Shown here: piece by piece, positions 1 through 8,311 of the stretch
Numbering within the stretch: position 1 is the first letter of the stretch
Layout: each line of letters begins with the position of its first letter
Origin: an uncultured Prevotellaceae bacterium
GTDB lineage: Bacteria; Bacteroidota; Bacteroidia; Bacteroidales; Bacteroidaceae
Assembly: GCA_900316285.1 (NCBI GenBank)
Contig: ONCG01000002.1
Span: 1-64,000 of the forward strand
DNA: 64,000 nucleotides
Direction: 5' to 3'
Notes under the pieces: generated by a model
Told to the model about the DNA's origin: nothing
Databases searched by the model: none
The model's input: the letters and a program-made list of their open reading frames with translations, nothing else
Program-made: the position numbers and the translations under genes

Positions 1-462
1 ATCAGCAAGGGAGTGTTGTCTGTACTCAAGGACTGCTATCCAGATCGAAGTCTCTCATAAAGAATCTCAGGTTCGCAAAACTTACCAGTGCATACGCTTC
101 ATACTATATATAATATAAGGTACGCACGCTTCTTGTACTACTACTTCTTGTCTTATGTAAAATCTTCAAAGATCGCTATTCAAATGCTTCATTTTTAGAG
201 CGAAGCGACTGCAAAGGTACGGCAAAAATCCTTACCATGCAAATATTTTCGAGAAAATCTTCACTTTCGCCTAAACTTTTTCTTGATTCTTTACACAAAC
301 ACATCCGCAAGTGCACACAAAGTCGTTTTTGTGCAAGAAAAATGCTGTTTCTCTATTTCCGTTTCATATATTTTTTGTACCTTTGCACACAGGAACAAGC
401 GAGATGACTGATCATTGCTGTCACGGTTCCTGATTGCACAACTTCTATAACACGGAAACAAG
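1..462. other. Left-edge intergenic region with two opposed promoters
   Basis: I see no coding sequence here. On the minus strand a TACCTTTG box (212-219) points out of the window, so a gene or operon lies to the left. Its leader (about 1-200, read on the minus strand) has no obvious ORF and loosely resembles a long structured rRNA-operon leader; that resemblance is a guess. On the plus strand TACCTTTG at 378-385 is the likely promoter of the gene starting at 463. Confidence 0.5.
378..385 (+). promoter_or_regulatory. -7 promoter box of the LolA-like gene
   Basis: TACCTTTG followed by CACAC fits the Bacteroidetes TAnnTTTG -7 element. It lies about 77 nt before the ATG at 463, leaving a moderate 5' leader. 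Confidence 0.6.
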
Positions 463-1110
463 ATGCAAAACATAACGACGCACCATCGCGCACACCTTCA
501 ATGGGTCATCACTCTTCTGTTGCTGCTCAGCTGCTATGAACCAGCGATGGCTCAGTCGGCCAATGCCCGTCAGGCCCGCGAAATGTTCGACCGCTCCTAT
601 AAGATGGTTTTCGGCCAGGAAGGTTGTACGCTTCACTACGACGTGAACCTGGTCGGAATCTACAAGACGTCTGGTTCTATTTGGATGAAGGGCGACAAAA
701 GCAAGTTTATAGAAAGTCGCTATCTGGCTTGGAACAATGGAAAAAACCACTATTTGGTAGACACAAAGAAGAAGACGGTGACGCTTTTCGATGCCGCCTC
801 GGATAAGAAAGACAAGTATTCGAGTAACTTCAAGTTCGATCCCGACGACTACAACTACAGCGTTTCGGCGACAGACAAAGGCTATCTGCTGACGTTGAAG
901 CTGAAGCAAGGCCGCAAGGGGATGAAACTCATCAAGGCTGTGATCGACAAGAAAACACGCGTGCCCATCAGCCTAAAAATCAAGGTTGCCTTCTTCTGGG
1001 CGCACATCAACATCTCAAAGTTCCGCAGCGGCGGTATTAGCGACGACATCTTCGTCTTCCCTCGCAAGCAATATGTAGGCTACGAACTCATCGACAAGCG
1101 CGGCGAATAG
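463..1110 (+). CDS. LolA-like outer-membrane lipoprotein carrier family protein
   Basis: A 215-residue protein with an N-terminal export signal (hydrophobic stretch at about residues 15-28, ending in AMAQS). The mature part is a run of alternating short strands (for example SGSIWMKGDKSKF and KNHYLVDTKKKTVTLFDA), as in the LolA/LolB half-barrel fold that carries lipids or lipoproteins across the periplasm. Length and pattern fit the LolA-like proteins common in Bacteroidales. It stands alone with its own promoter (378-385) and a hairpin terminator (1154-1187). The exact ligand cannot be told, and a related periplasmic lipid-binding protein is the main alternative. Confidence 0.75.
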   Translation: MQNITTHHRAHLQWVITLLLLLSCYEPAMAQSANARQAREMFDRSYKMVFGQEGCTLHYDVNLVGIYKTSGSIWMKGDKSKFIESRYLAWNNGKNHYLVDTKKKTVTLFDAASDKKDKYSSNFKFDPDDYNYSVSATDKGYLLTLKLKQGRKGMKLIKAVIDKKTRVPISLKIKVAFFWAHINISKFRSGGISDDIFVFPRKQYVGYELIDKRGE

Positions 1111-1153
1111 TAAGAAACATTGCGACAGTCGCAATAAACGATAAAAAACAAGC

Positions 1154-1187
1154 GCCCCTGCCCTACTCTCGCGAGCCAGGCAGGGGC
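1154..1187 (+). terminator. Hairpin terminator after the LolA-like gene
   Basis: GCCCCTGCC at 1154-1162 pairs perfectly with GGCAGGGGC at 1179-1187, about 45 bp after the stop codon. A second small palindrome, ATTGCGAC-A-GTCGCAAT, lies at 1119-1135. The T-run after the stem is weak. Confidence 0.6.
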
Positions 1188-1532
1188 TTCCTGTTGATGC
1201 ATCTATCTAACAAACTAACTATCAAGTGCCCAAGCTTATCAAAGGCACCTTTTACGTACTCAATTAAAATGTATTACCCCAGTTCGGGATAATGAATTCT
1301 GTGACAGATGTGACAAACCAGCAAACCCAGAGGGCAGATTACCCTCCGTCACTTGTACTTTAACAACCCATAAACATTGTTTATGAAGTCTAAATGTATC
1401 GTTTACGCTGTCTAAGTGTATCATTTGCGAAGCGCAAATAAATACTCTGTTTCAACGGTGAAGGACAGCTCTGACTCTTGCAATCGTCTTACATCGAACT
1501 TACGTTACGTAAGCTGTATTTTTTCCTAGTCT
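1188..1532. other. Intergenic gap with one arm of a 20-bp direct repeat
   Basis: No ORF or RNA is recognisable. At 1487-1506 lies TCTTACATCGAACTTACGTT, identical to 4368-4387 inside the 5' end of the neighbouring barrel gene. The rest is A+T-rich with weak repeats of the type AAATGTATC/AGTGTATC near 1400-1430. Confidence 0.6.
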
Positions 1533-4409
1533 TTACTCGTGTTTCTTTTTGGGATTTGCATTAAATTTCCATGAGAGCGATAGCATGGCGTAGCGTGGGA
1601 TGCTGTTGTGCCACGACTCTGTGCGACCCTGTTCGTTCATTACATAGCGCGTGGTGGATATTTGTTGGAGGATGTCAAAGCCTTTTAGCTTCACAAGGAG
1701 TTTTCCTTTGAGGAAGCTGCGCGTCAGTTGGGCATTCCAGACCCAATCCGTTGTATTCATTTCGCTCTGTTGATAGCCGCGATGGGCATGCATCGTCAGG
1801 TCGGTGACGAGTTGGAAATTTGCAGGCAGGCCGATGGTAGCGTTGAATCCCGCCAGATAATCTATGGCGCGGATATTTTCGAAGCCTGCACGCTCACTGC
1901 CAACGAGGTAGTATGTGCCGCCACCACGCAGTGTGAATTCATGCTTGTCGTTCGGGCGGAAAGTCAGCTTGAGGTTGTCGCTGAACTGGTGGTTGCTGAC
2001 AATGCTGCGCTGGCTGTCGGTCATGCCCGCCACTGTCGCCATGTCCACGCTATGGTGGTAGTTGTAGCTGAACTGGTTGTCGAGCGTCAGCTTTTCGGGT
2101 TTGTCTAGTGAACGGGCATAGCCCACATCGGCACTGGCGTTCCAGTTCCCGTTTACGTTTACAGGCCGCATGGTGGTAATGCCCGTAGTTTTGTCGAAAA
2201 CAGTAGCGAAAGCCATGGCATTGTCTCGCTGATTGTAGTCAAGATTCAATGAAAAGAGTTGCTGATGACGGCTGAACCTGCGCCTGAGATTGAGAGAAGA
2301 ACGATAGTAGTGGAGGTTCTTCAGTTCAGGATTGCCAAGCCGGATGTTCAGCGGGTCACTATCGTCCCGGTAGTCAACCATTGCCGTCATGTCGGGGATC
2401 TCTGACCAGATGCTGCCATTGAAGTACCATTCGATGCTGCTGATTTCACCTCTGGCCTGAAATTCGGGTTCGAAAAACACGGCATGGCGCTTTACATCGT
2501 GCCGCCCCAGTCGGTTATAGTATAGATTCTTGTGCACGAGACGAACAGGCAGTTTCAGACTCCAATATCTGACAATGCCTTTGCTTTCACGATTGGATAA
2601 TTCTTTGTCTGACGTCACTTGCAGACGGAAGCGGTGATGGTTTTGATACTCGTGGAAATCATAGCTGTTGGGAGCATCAAGTACGTCGGCGAGGGCTTCG
2701 CGTGCCGAGGGCAGCAGGTCAAATTGCGTAGAGTCGGCATCGGCGAGTCGGTCAAGGCGATAGAGCATGTTCGATGTCTTATTATAGCGGTAGTTGTATT
2801 CATATTGCGGCGTAATCTTCAGTTCAGGCCAGCAAATTTCATACATCGTATTAGCCTTCACATTCCAAGTTTGGTGACTGTTGTCACAGTAGTTGTTGCG
2901 GAAGTCACGCCGTATCTCGCTATTGGAGTATTGGATGTCGTTGAGCGAGAACTGGTCGGCAGTCAGACGGTCGTAGTCGGCGCTCAGGCTCCACCGCAGC
3001 ATGTCGGCAATGACTTTTGCTCCACCATCAACAGAGCCGTTGGCAACGATGTTCTTGCTTTCAGAGGAGTTGCGCGTCAGCATTTCATTAAGCACCGAAG
3101 CCGAATCGCTTATGGTTTGTTCGGAATAGCCTAAGCCTTTGTTTTGGTCGTATCTCAGTCTCATCTCACTCATGTTGAAGACGGTTCCTCTTTCGAGGTG
3201 GTGGTTGATGCTGCCTTCCAGTTTTGTTGTCTTTAAGGTTGAACTGCTTTGCTGTTGCCGGAAGGAATCGCCATTGGGCAGGTAGGTCTGGGCGTTCTCT
3301 CGCGACTGCTCGTCAGTATTATTATGAACCAGCTGAAGCCTATTCTCAAGCCAATTTCGGTTGTTGTCAAAGTATCGTACATATCCGAAGTTAGCCTCAC
3401 GGTTAGTTAGCAATCCATTGGTTTCACCCTGTGGACGCCAATATAAATCATAGCCACCGCCATCTCTGTAGATGAGTCGTGTTTTCTGATTGTCGCTCAA
3501 ATTGTTGACATTGACCGTACCCATCATCCATTCTTTTTCCGACATCATCATGCCAAAAGCCTTGACTAAATAGCGATGATCGGTGCCTAGGCCAGCCTCG
3601 GCGTTTCCAATATAGCTTTTTGAAAACTCCTTTTTCAGGTTCACATCCATTACATATCGCTTGTCGCCCATGTCCCTCTGCATGATGCGTGAGGCAACTC
3701 CCGCCTCGTCATAGACCTTGATCTTGTTCACCGTATAGGCAGGAAGGTTTTGCAGAGCCACTTTCGGGCTACCGCTGAAGAAGTCGCGCCCGTTCACGAG
3801 CAGGCTCTCAATCTTTTTGCCGTTAACAAAAATCTCCCCCTCCTTGGTGAGCTGTGCTCCAGGGAGACGCGCGATGAGTGCGTCAAGCATTGAGCCCTCG
3901 GCAAGATTGAAGGCATCGGCATTGTATACGATTGTGTCGCCCTTCATCACCATCTTCACCTTTGTGGCCTTCACAACAACTTCGGGAAGGTCGTGGAAAT
4001 CCTTCTCCATACGGAGCGGCTTCACTTTGATGTCCTGCTCACGTCTGCTACGCAGTTCAAAATTGACGTATGTACTTTCGTAACCCTCCATTTCGGCCTT
4101 CACAATGTAGCGGCCGGTTTTTTGAATGGTGAACTCATAGTCAGCTGCATGAGGATAGTCACGAAATGGATAGTCGTCGGGGATGGCTGTCATGGTGTCA
4201 ACGACAAGGCTATCTGCTGTCATCAGAGTGATGAGGGCCGGAATGCCCTGCTCGGTGAAGCTGTCGAAGACAACTCCCTGAACTCTGTGGTCAGTATCCT
4301 TGGCAGAGGTATGCACAAAGCTAAGCACGACGAGCAAAAACGTAAAAGGGATGCGTCCTGGCACTATTCTTACATCGAACTTACGTTCTTTTACCTGTTC
4401 TATCGTCAT
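1533..4409 (-). CDS. Outer-membrane TonB-receptor-like beta-barrel protein
   Basis: A 958-residue protein. After a signal region (FTFLLVVLSFVHTSA) it has a carboxypeptidase-regulatory-like beta-sandwich (about residues 35-140), then a plug-like domain (LDALIARLPGAQLTKEGEIF, then VNGKKIESLLVNGRDFF), then a long C-terminal barrel with alternating aromatic strands. This layout fits the Bacteroidetes outer-membrane beta-barrel family related to SusC/TonB receptors. I chose the ATG at 4409 because the TATCTTTG promoter box (4430-4437) lies between it and the upstream in-frame codon. It follows the BlaI/M56 pair but has its own promoter. The substrate is unknown. A 20-bp segment of its 5' coding region is repeated just after its 3' end. 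Confidence 0.85.
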   Translation of the reverse strand: MTIEQVKERKFDVRIVPGRIPFTFLLVVLSFVHTSAKDTDHRVQGVVFDSFTEQGIPALITLMTADSLVVDTMTAIPDDYPFRDYPHAADYEFTIQKTGRYIVKAEMEGYESTYVNFELRSRREQDIKVKPLRMEKDFHDLPEVVVKATKVKMVMKGDTIVYNADAFNLAEGSMLDALIARLPGAQLTKEGEIFVNGKKIESLLVNGRDFFSGSPKVALQNLPAYTVNKIKVYDEAGVASRIMQRDMGDKRYVMDVNLKKEFSKSYIGNAEAGLGTDHRYLVKAFGMMMSEKEWMMGTVNVNNLSDNQKTRLIYRDGGGYDLYWRPQGETNGLLTNREANFGYVRYFDNNRNWLENRLQLVHNNTDEQSRENAQTYLPNGDSFRQQQSSSTLKTTKLEGSINHHLERGTVFNMSEMRLRYDQNKGLGYSEQTISDSASVLNEMLTRNSSESKNIVANGSVDGGAKVIADMLRWSLSADYDRLTADQFSLNDIQYSNSEIRRDFRNNYCDNSHQTWNVKANTMYEICWPELKITPQYEYNYRYNKTSNMLYRLDRLADADSTQFDLLPSAREALADVLDAPNSYDFHEYQNHHRFRLQVTSDKELSNRESKGIVRYWSLKLPVRLVHKNLYYNRLGRHDVKRHAVFFEPEFQARGEISSIEWYFNGSIWSEIPDMTAMVDYRDDSDPLNIRLGNPELKNLHYYRSSLNLRRRFSRHQQLFSLNLDYNQRDNAMAFATVFDKTTGITTMRPVNVNGNWNASADVGYARSLDKPEKLTLDNQFSYNYHHSVDMATVAGMTDSQRSIVSNHQFSDNLKLTFRPNDKHEFTLRGGGTYYLVGSERAGFENIRAIDYLAGFNATIGLPANFQLVTDLTMHAHRGYQQSEMNTTDWVWNAQLTRSFLKGKLLVKLKGFDILQQISTTRYVMNEQGRTESWHNSIPRYAMLSLSWKFNANPKKKHE
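4368..4387. repeat. 20-bp direct repeat, copy inside the barrel gene
   Basis: TCTTACATCGAACTTACGTT is exactly repeated at 1487-1506. The two copies bracket about 2.9 kb, that is, nearly the whole gene. In the gene it encodes RKFDVR on the minus strand. Confidence 0.85.
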
Positions 4410-4429
4410 ATTCGTTGTGTTTGATGGTG

Positions 4430-4437
4430 CAAAGATA
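4430..4437 (-). promoter_or_regulatory. -7 promoter box of the barrel gene
   Basis: Minus-strand TATCTTTG followed by CACC, with a TTTG-type -33 element upstream in the 3' end of the M56 gene. It places the transcript start after the first in-frame start codon, supporting translation from 4409. Confidence 0.65.
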
Positions 4438-4469
4438 GGCATAAATTGTTTCAAATCGTGGAACAAGTC

Positions 4470-6104
4470 CTAACGATTTTTATATTTTTGGAAGATGACT
4501 GGGAACGACACCGTCACGGCCATAGGCTCGCCTTCACCATTGCGGGCCGGCTTCCACTTCGGGGCCTTCTTCAACACTCGTTGCACCTCGTCAAAAAGTG
4601 CAGTCTCAGCTGCCTTCTGCTGCTCTGCATTGGGCTTTTGCATGTTGGGATTCTTGTAGCCATAGACTACTGCGCCTGTGTACTCCACCTCACCCTTGAT
4701 GCCACTCGTCACGTGGTGCGGCAAAGTCGTGGTACCATCTTCATTCACACGGAAGGCTATCGTCATCTTGTCTGTAACGCCATACTTGAGCGCATCGACG
4801 GGATACTTCAGATTGTTCGCCAAGAAGGCATTGAAACCTCCTTCGTAGTCGAGTTCCGGAGCCGATGCCACCTTTCCTTTCAGCACATCACCTATCTGCT
4901 CCAGGTCATTCAGATGGATGGCATAAGCTCTTGCGAGCGCATCGCGTTCACCATCGAACAAAGCTGTATCGGGTGGTGTCTGTTCCAGTCGCTGTTTGTA
5001 GGCTTTTGTTTCGATGACGACGACTCCTTTCTTAGCACGTTCTTCACCAAAGACATCAACTGCAGCCTTGCCTTTGACTACAGTTATACTACCAATGTCT
5101 TCAGGTTTTACTATCTTCGGCAGTTCATCCAAGCTGGTGTAACAAGCGCCACCATCGATAGCAACGAAAAGACTATCGTTCGAAACTCCCTCAGTGGCAA
5201 GTGAAGGCTGCCGACATTCCACCACCGTGTGTGCCTGGACAATGAGTGCAAGGGCAACAATGGGCAGGATGTAGAGGGCGCGAAGCCACGAGGAGCGGCT
5301 CGGTTTTCTATTTGTTTTCATCATGACTATTCGTTTTTTGATTGTTCTGGCGCTCATTCCGTTGGCCAGTTGACTGACGGGCAGCCCAATGGCCTTACGG
5401 ATGAGCAATTGAATGTATTGGTCCGTATTGAACCCTTGAGAGAGAACGGCCTGGTCGGCTTCACATTCGTGGAGGGCGCGCAGGTCTTGGCGCAAAAACC
5501 ACACCACGGGATTGAACCATTGCAGGGCCGTGAGCACTTCAACGAGGACTACATCCAGACTGTGATGGCAGCGGATGTGACCTCGCTCGTGTGCGAGAAT
5601 AGCTCCTCCATCCATCTGCGACGCGTAGTCAGACCGGTTCATGACTACGGTACGCATCCAGCTGAAGGGAGCCACTGGCTCGTCGGTGATGGCCATCACC
5701 ACTCCGTCGGCCAATGTTTGTTTCTCGCTATTGCTGATCAGTTTTTTCAAATTGAGGAACGACCTTACTACTATGCCCATGCGGATGAGCATACCACCGA
5801 CAAGAACGGCGGTCAACAGGAGCGTCAGTCGTGGGCCGTATACAGACCAAAAAGAAACGGGGGCCTGTTGTAGGATTCCATCCCCTGCCGTTTCAACGGT
5901 AGTAGCTGTCACGGGAATTGCCTCGACATATTCATGAACCGTGATGATGCAAAGCGGCAGAACGAATGAGAGAACTGCCGTCAAGAGCAAAACAACGCGG
6001 TTGAAGTGCACGAGCGATGTGCGTTCGAGCAGCAGGCGGTAGAACAAGTAGAACACTACAAGGAGTGCTGCCACCTTTAGATCGTATATAAGGAATGAAA
6101 GCAT
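4470..6104 (-). CDS. M56 family BlaR1-like membrane metallopeptidase with TonB C-terminal-like domain
   Basis: A 544-residue membrane protein. Transmembrane helices lie near residues 10-25, 35-55, 92-112 and 275-295. The zinc site is HERGH at about 172-176 with the acidic ECEAD at about 213-217, as in M56 sensor proteases that cleave BlaI-type repressors. After the last helix a periplasmic part carries a plug-like stretch (VVKGKAAVDVFG) and a C-terminal region like the TonB C-terminal domain, a fusion common in Bacteroidetes. It lies 50 bp downstream of the blaI-like gene in the same direction and is surely co-transcribed. The signal it senses (beta-lactam or other envelope stress) is not shown by the sequence. 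Confidence 0.9.
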   Translation of the reverse strand: MLSFLIYDLKVAALLVVFYLFYRLLLERTSLVHFNRVVLLLTAVLSFVLPLCIITVHEYVEAIPVTATTVETAGDGILQQAPVSFWSVYGPRLTLLLTAVLVGGMLIRMGIVVRSFLNLKKLISNSEKQTLADGVVMAITDEPVAPFSWMRTVVMNRSDYASQMDGGAILAHERGHIRCHHSLDVVLVEVLTALQWFNPVVWFLRQDLRALHECEADQAVLSQGFNTDQYIQLLIRKAIGLPVSQLANGMSARTIKKRIVMMKTNRKPSRSSWLRALYILPIVALALIVQAHTVVECRQPSLATEGVSNDSLFVAIDGGACYTSLDELPKIVKPEDIGSITVVKGKAAVDVFGEERAKKGVVVIETKAYKQRLEQTPPDTALFDGERDALARAYAIHLNDLEQIGDVLKGKVASAPELDYEGGFNAFLANNLKYPVDALKYGVTDKMTIAFRVNEDGTTTLPHHVTSGIKGEVEYTGAVVYGYKNPNMQKPNAEQQKAAETALFDEVQRVLKKAPKWKPARNGEGEPMAVTVSFPVIFQKYKNR

Positions 6105-6154
6105 CTTTTAGAAGCGTTAGTGTGAAGGAGTGTGGGTGTGAAGGAGTGTTGACA

Positions 6155-6529
6155 TTAGTCTTTCTTGAGAAGTGCCAGAAGGTCGTCGATTTCCTGCTGC
6201 GAGAGGTTTTCCTCCTCGGCAAAAAATGATACCAGCGAGCGGAACGAACCTCCGAAGAAAGTGTCGCGCACGTCACGCATATAAGAAGAGGTGTAGTCGC
6301 GACGGCTTACCCTAGCCGAGAACAATTTTCCCTTGCCCACTTTCACAGCCTCGACGAAGCCTTTCTCGGTGAGTATCTTCAGGAAAGTCAGCAACGTAGT
6401 CGTAGCCGGCTTGGGTTCGGGCATACGATCCATGATGTCGTGTGAGGTGCCCTGTGTGTCAGGCAGACTCCACAACACGTTCATCACCTGCATCTCGCCC
6501 TTGGTCAATGTCTTTGTCTTATTCATCAT
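6155..6529 (-). CDS. BlaI/MecI/CopY family transcriptional repressor
   Basis: A 124-residue protein of usual family length. The N-terminal winged helix runs from LTKGEMQVMNVLW through ATTTLLTFLKILTEKGFVE, and the C-terminal dimer region ends FFAEEENLSQQEIDDLLALL. The family represses its own operon until cleaved by the partner M56 protease, here the next gene. The region directly upstream holds three copies of TTCTAAA-N2-TTTAGAA flanking a promoter box, so self-regulation is strongly indicated. Either of two tandem ATG codons (6529 or 6526) may start it. Confidence 0.92.
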   Translation of the reverse strand: MMNKTKTLTKGEMQVMNVLWSLPDTQGTSHDIMDRMPEPKPATTTLLTFLKILTEKGFVEAVKVGKGKLFSARVSRRDYTSSYMRDVRDTFFGGSFRSLVSFFAEEENLSQQEIDDLLALLKKD

Positions 6530-6560
6530 TGCTTATAGTTTTTGGGGTTCAACATTCTTA

Positions 6561-6642
6561 TTCTAAAGTTTTAGAACATTACGACTGCAAAGATATTCTA
6601 AAGTTTTAGAACATCCAAACATTTCATTCTAAATCTTTAGAA
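6561..6642 (-). promoter_or_regulatory. Three BlaI-type operators around the blaI promoter
   Basis: Perfect dyads TTCTAAA-GT-TTTAGAA at 6561-6576 and 6596-6611, and TTCTAAA-TC-TTTAGAA at 6627-6642. Minus-strand box TATCTTTG at 6588-6595 lies between the first two, so a bound dimer at either would block RNA polymerase. Centre spacings are 35 and 31 bp. Confidence 0.85.
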
Positions 6643-7158
6643 CATTAATACTATTTAACAAAAAGTAGCCCTCTGAAACGCTCTTAAAATCACTTTTCAA
6701 TGCCTTTAGCATCTTGTTGAATAACCAAAAGCATCACTTATCAACAGCAAAGGGACGCTGTATTATTGTAAAAAGCATCCTTTAAAAGGACGGGAACAAT
6801 GCTTTCATCAGTCTGGAACAATCGTCTAAAACAGCTATGTCAATGCTATGAAATAGTAAAACAACTTAATTTGAAAAGTAAATTAAGTTAATTTAATGAG
6901 CAAATTAAGTTAATTTACTGAGTAAAATAAGTTAATTTACCGAACAAATTAAGTTAATTTACTGCACAAATTAAGTTAATTTACTGAACGAACTCAATGT
7001 TATAGATTCTTTAGGTCATTGAGATAGATACATCAGAGCATTACTCTGGAGGAATAAAAACAATGTTCCCACCGCATTACAAGATAACACGGTGGGAACA
7101 AAATGCTGTTTGCCAAAAGCCGTTGGGCGCTTTGCCGGGCGGGGTTAGCGATGAATAA
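6643..7158. other. Intergenic region with AAGCATC-type words and a 22-bp array
   Basis: No coding sequence is supported. Short words such as AAAGCATC recur near 6711-6805, then comes the five-copy 22-bp array at 6879-6988. The rest up to the stop of the next minus-strand gene shows nothing else I can name. Confidence 0.6.
6879..6988. repeat. Tandem array, five 22-bp units
   Basis: Five head-to-tail units, 6879-6900, 6901-6922, 6923-6944, 6945-6966 and 6967-6988. The typical unit is CAAATTAAGTTAATTTACTG plus two variable bases. Each unit holds the dyad AAATTAA-G-TTAATTT (degenerate in unit 3). There are no spacers, so it is not a CRISPR array. Confidence 0.95.
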
Positions 7159-8130
7159 CTACTTAGCCTTCGACTTATCGGGGCCCCACAGGCGATAGCG
7201 AATCCAGACATGCAGCCAGGCTCGGGCAATAGAGTCAATGGCATCGGCCATGAGCTTTGAGCTGTACTCCTCAAACCGAGCAGCGGCAGGTGTCTTCTTG
7301 TATGCCGTCCAGCCCATGTCCTCAAAGTCACGGGGGAACATCTCGTAGGCGAGCAAATAGGAATACTCCGTCACGGCACTCATATAGTCCCACGTGCTGT
7401 AGTCGCTATTACCCCAGTTGTAGACGAACGGACGCGAAAGAATCTTCTCTTCGACAAGCGTCATCAGGCTCTTCATCTTGTCTGCCTTCAGCGGATAGCC
7501 GTTCGGATCGTAGAAGAAGCGCTCGTTGTCTTCGTCTATGATATACGATTTCTTCACGGCACTCTCCCATTGCGATTCCACAGCCGTATGAATCGTGCCC
7601 AGCGAGCGGGCATCACAATGAAGCGGCATGTGGGCATCGGCAATGTAATGGCTCATGATGAAGAATCGCATGGCCATGTGTGTCGACGATGGAGAGATGG
7701 GATTGCCTTTCTCCTCCCGATACTGAATCTTGAAATTATCAACAATGGTGTGCGCCATTGCATCGCAGCGGTCGCAGAGATTACCCTTCACAATGGTGAA
7801 CGGTTTCCCATAGAGCGGCGATTCCTCCATCATCAGATTGCGCACCTCCATCGTATCGGGCAGCGCCTTGAAGACACGGGCATCTTCGCTGAGCATGTCG
7901 GGCTCATACTTCACACCGTGGCTCGAGCCCTGATCGGAAAACACCTCGTCAGGATACCACGCACCTTGAACGACAAAGTCGCGGTAGTTCTTAAACCAGC
8001 GCACAAGACTCTTGGCGAAGTTTGCCACTTCAACGGCCGATTTTCCACTGCCCTCCACTTCCGGCAATGTGGCTTGGTCGAGGCGCTTCATAGCCATGAA
8101 GGCCAGCCATGCATGGGTGTACTTCTTCAT
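7159..8130 (-). CDS. Zinc-dependent phospholipase C / S1-P1 nuclease-like protein
   Basis: A 323-residue protein with the spaced His/Asp pattern of the Zn-PLC and S1/P1 nuclease superfamily: an N-terminal YTHAWLA, WYPDEVF near residue 68, SHGVKY near 76, then SHYIADAHMPLHC near 160 (the H-x3-D-x-H-x2-LH core), and AVESQWE. Such enzymes bind three zinc ions and cleave phosphodiesters. No signal peptide is visible, which is unusual for the family, because the zinc-binding N terminus is normally exposed by signal cleavage; here only the initiator Met precedes KKYTHAW. It is a single gene with its own promoter box at 8171-8178. Lipid versus nucleic-acid substrate is unresolved. Confidence 0.75.
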   Translation of the reverse strand: MKKYTHAWLAFMAMKRLDQATLPEVEGSGKSAVEVANFAKSLVRWFKNYRDFVVQGAWYPDEVFSDQGSSHGVKYEPDMLSEDARVFKALPDTMEVRNLMMEESPLYGKPFTIVKGNLCDRCDAMAHTIVDNFKIQYREEKGNPISPSSTHMAMRFFIMSHYIADAHMPLHCDARSLGTIHTAVESQWESAVKKSYIIDEDNERFFYDPNGYPLKADKMKSLMTLVEEKILSRPFVYNWGNSDYSTWDYMSAVTEYSYLLAYEMFPRDFEDMGWTAYKKTPAAARFEEYSSKLMADAIDSIARAWLHVWIRYRLWGPDKSKAK

Positions 8131-8170
8131 TTTAGTAATTATTTAGTTAAACATTCATTGATTCCATCTG

Positions 8171-8178
8171 CAAATATA
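8171..8178 (-). promoter_or_regulatory. -7 promoter box of the Zn-hydrolase gene
   Basis: Minus-strand TATATTTG followed by CAG, about 40 bp before the start codon at 8130. Confidence 0.6.
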
Positions 8179-8311
8179 GTAAAAATAATTGAATCGCAAG
8201 CAACAAATCGGAAAAAAATATAGCTACGGGGATAGCATAAGTGGCTTGGACACAGCGTGCAAGCCACTTAAACACCTTGCGAAAGGCATGATGATGAGAA
8301 ATAAAAAGCGA

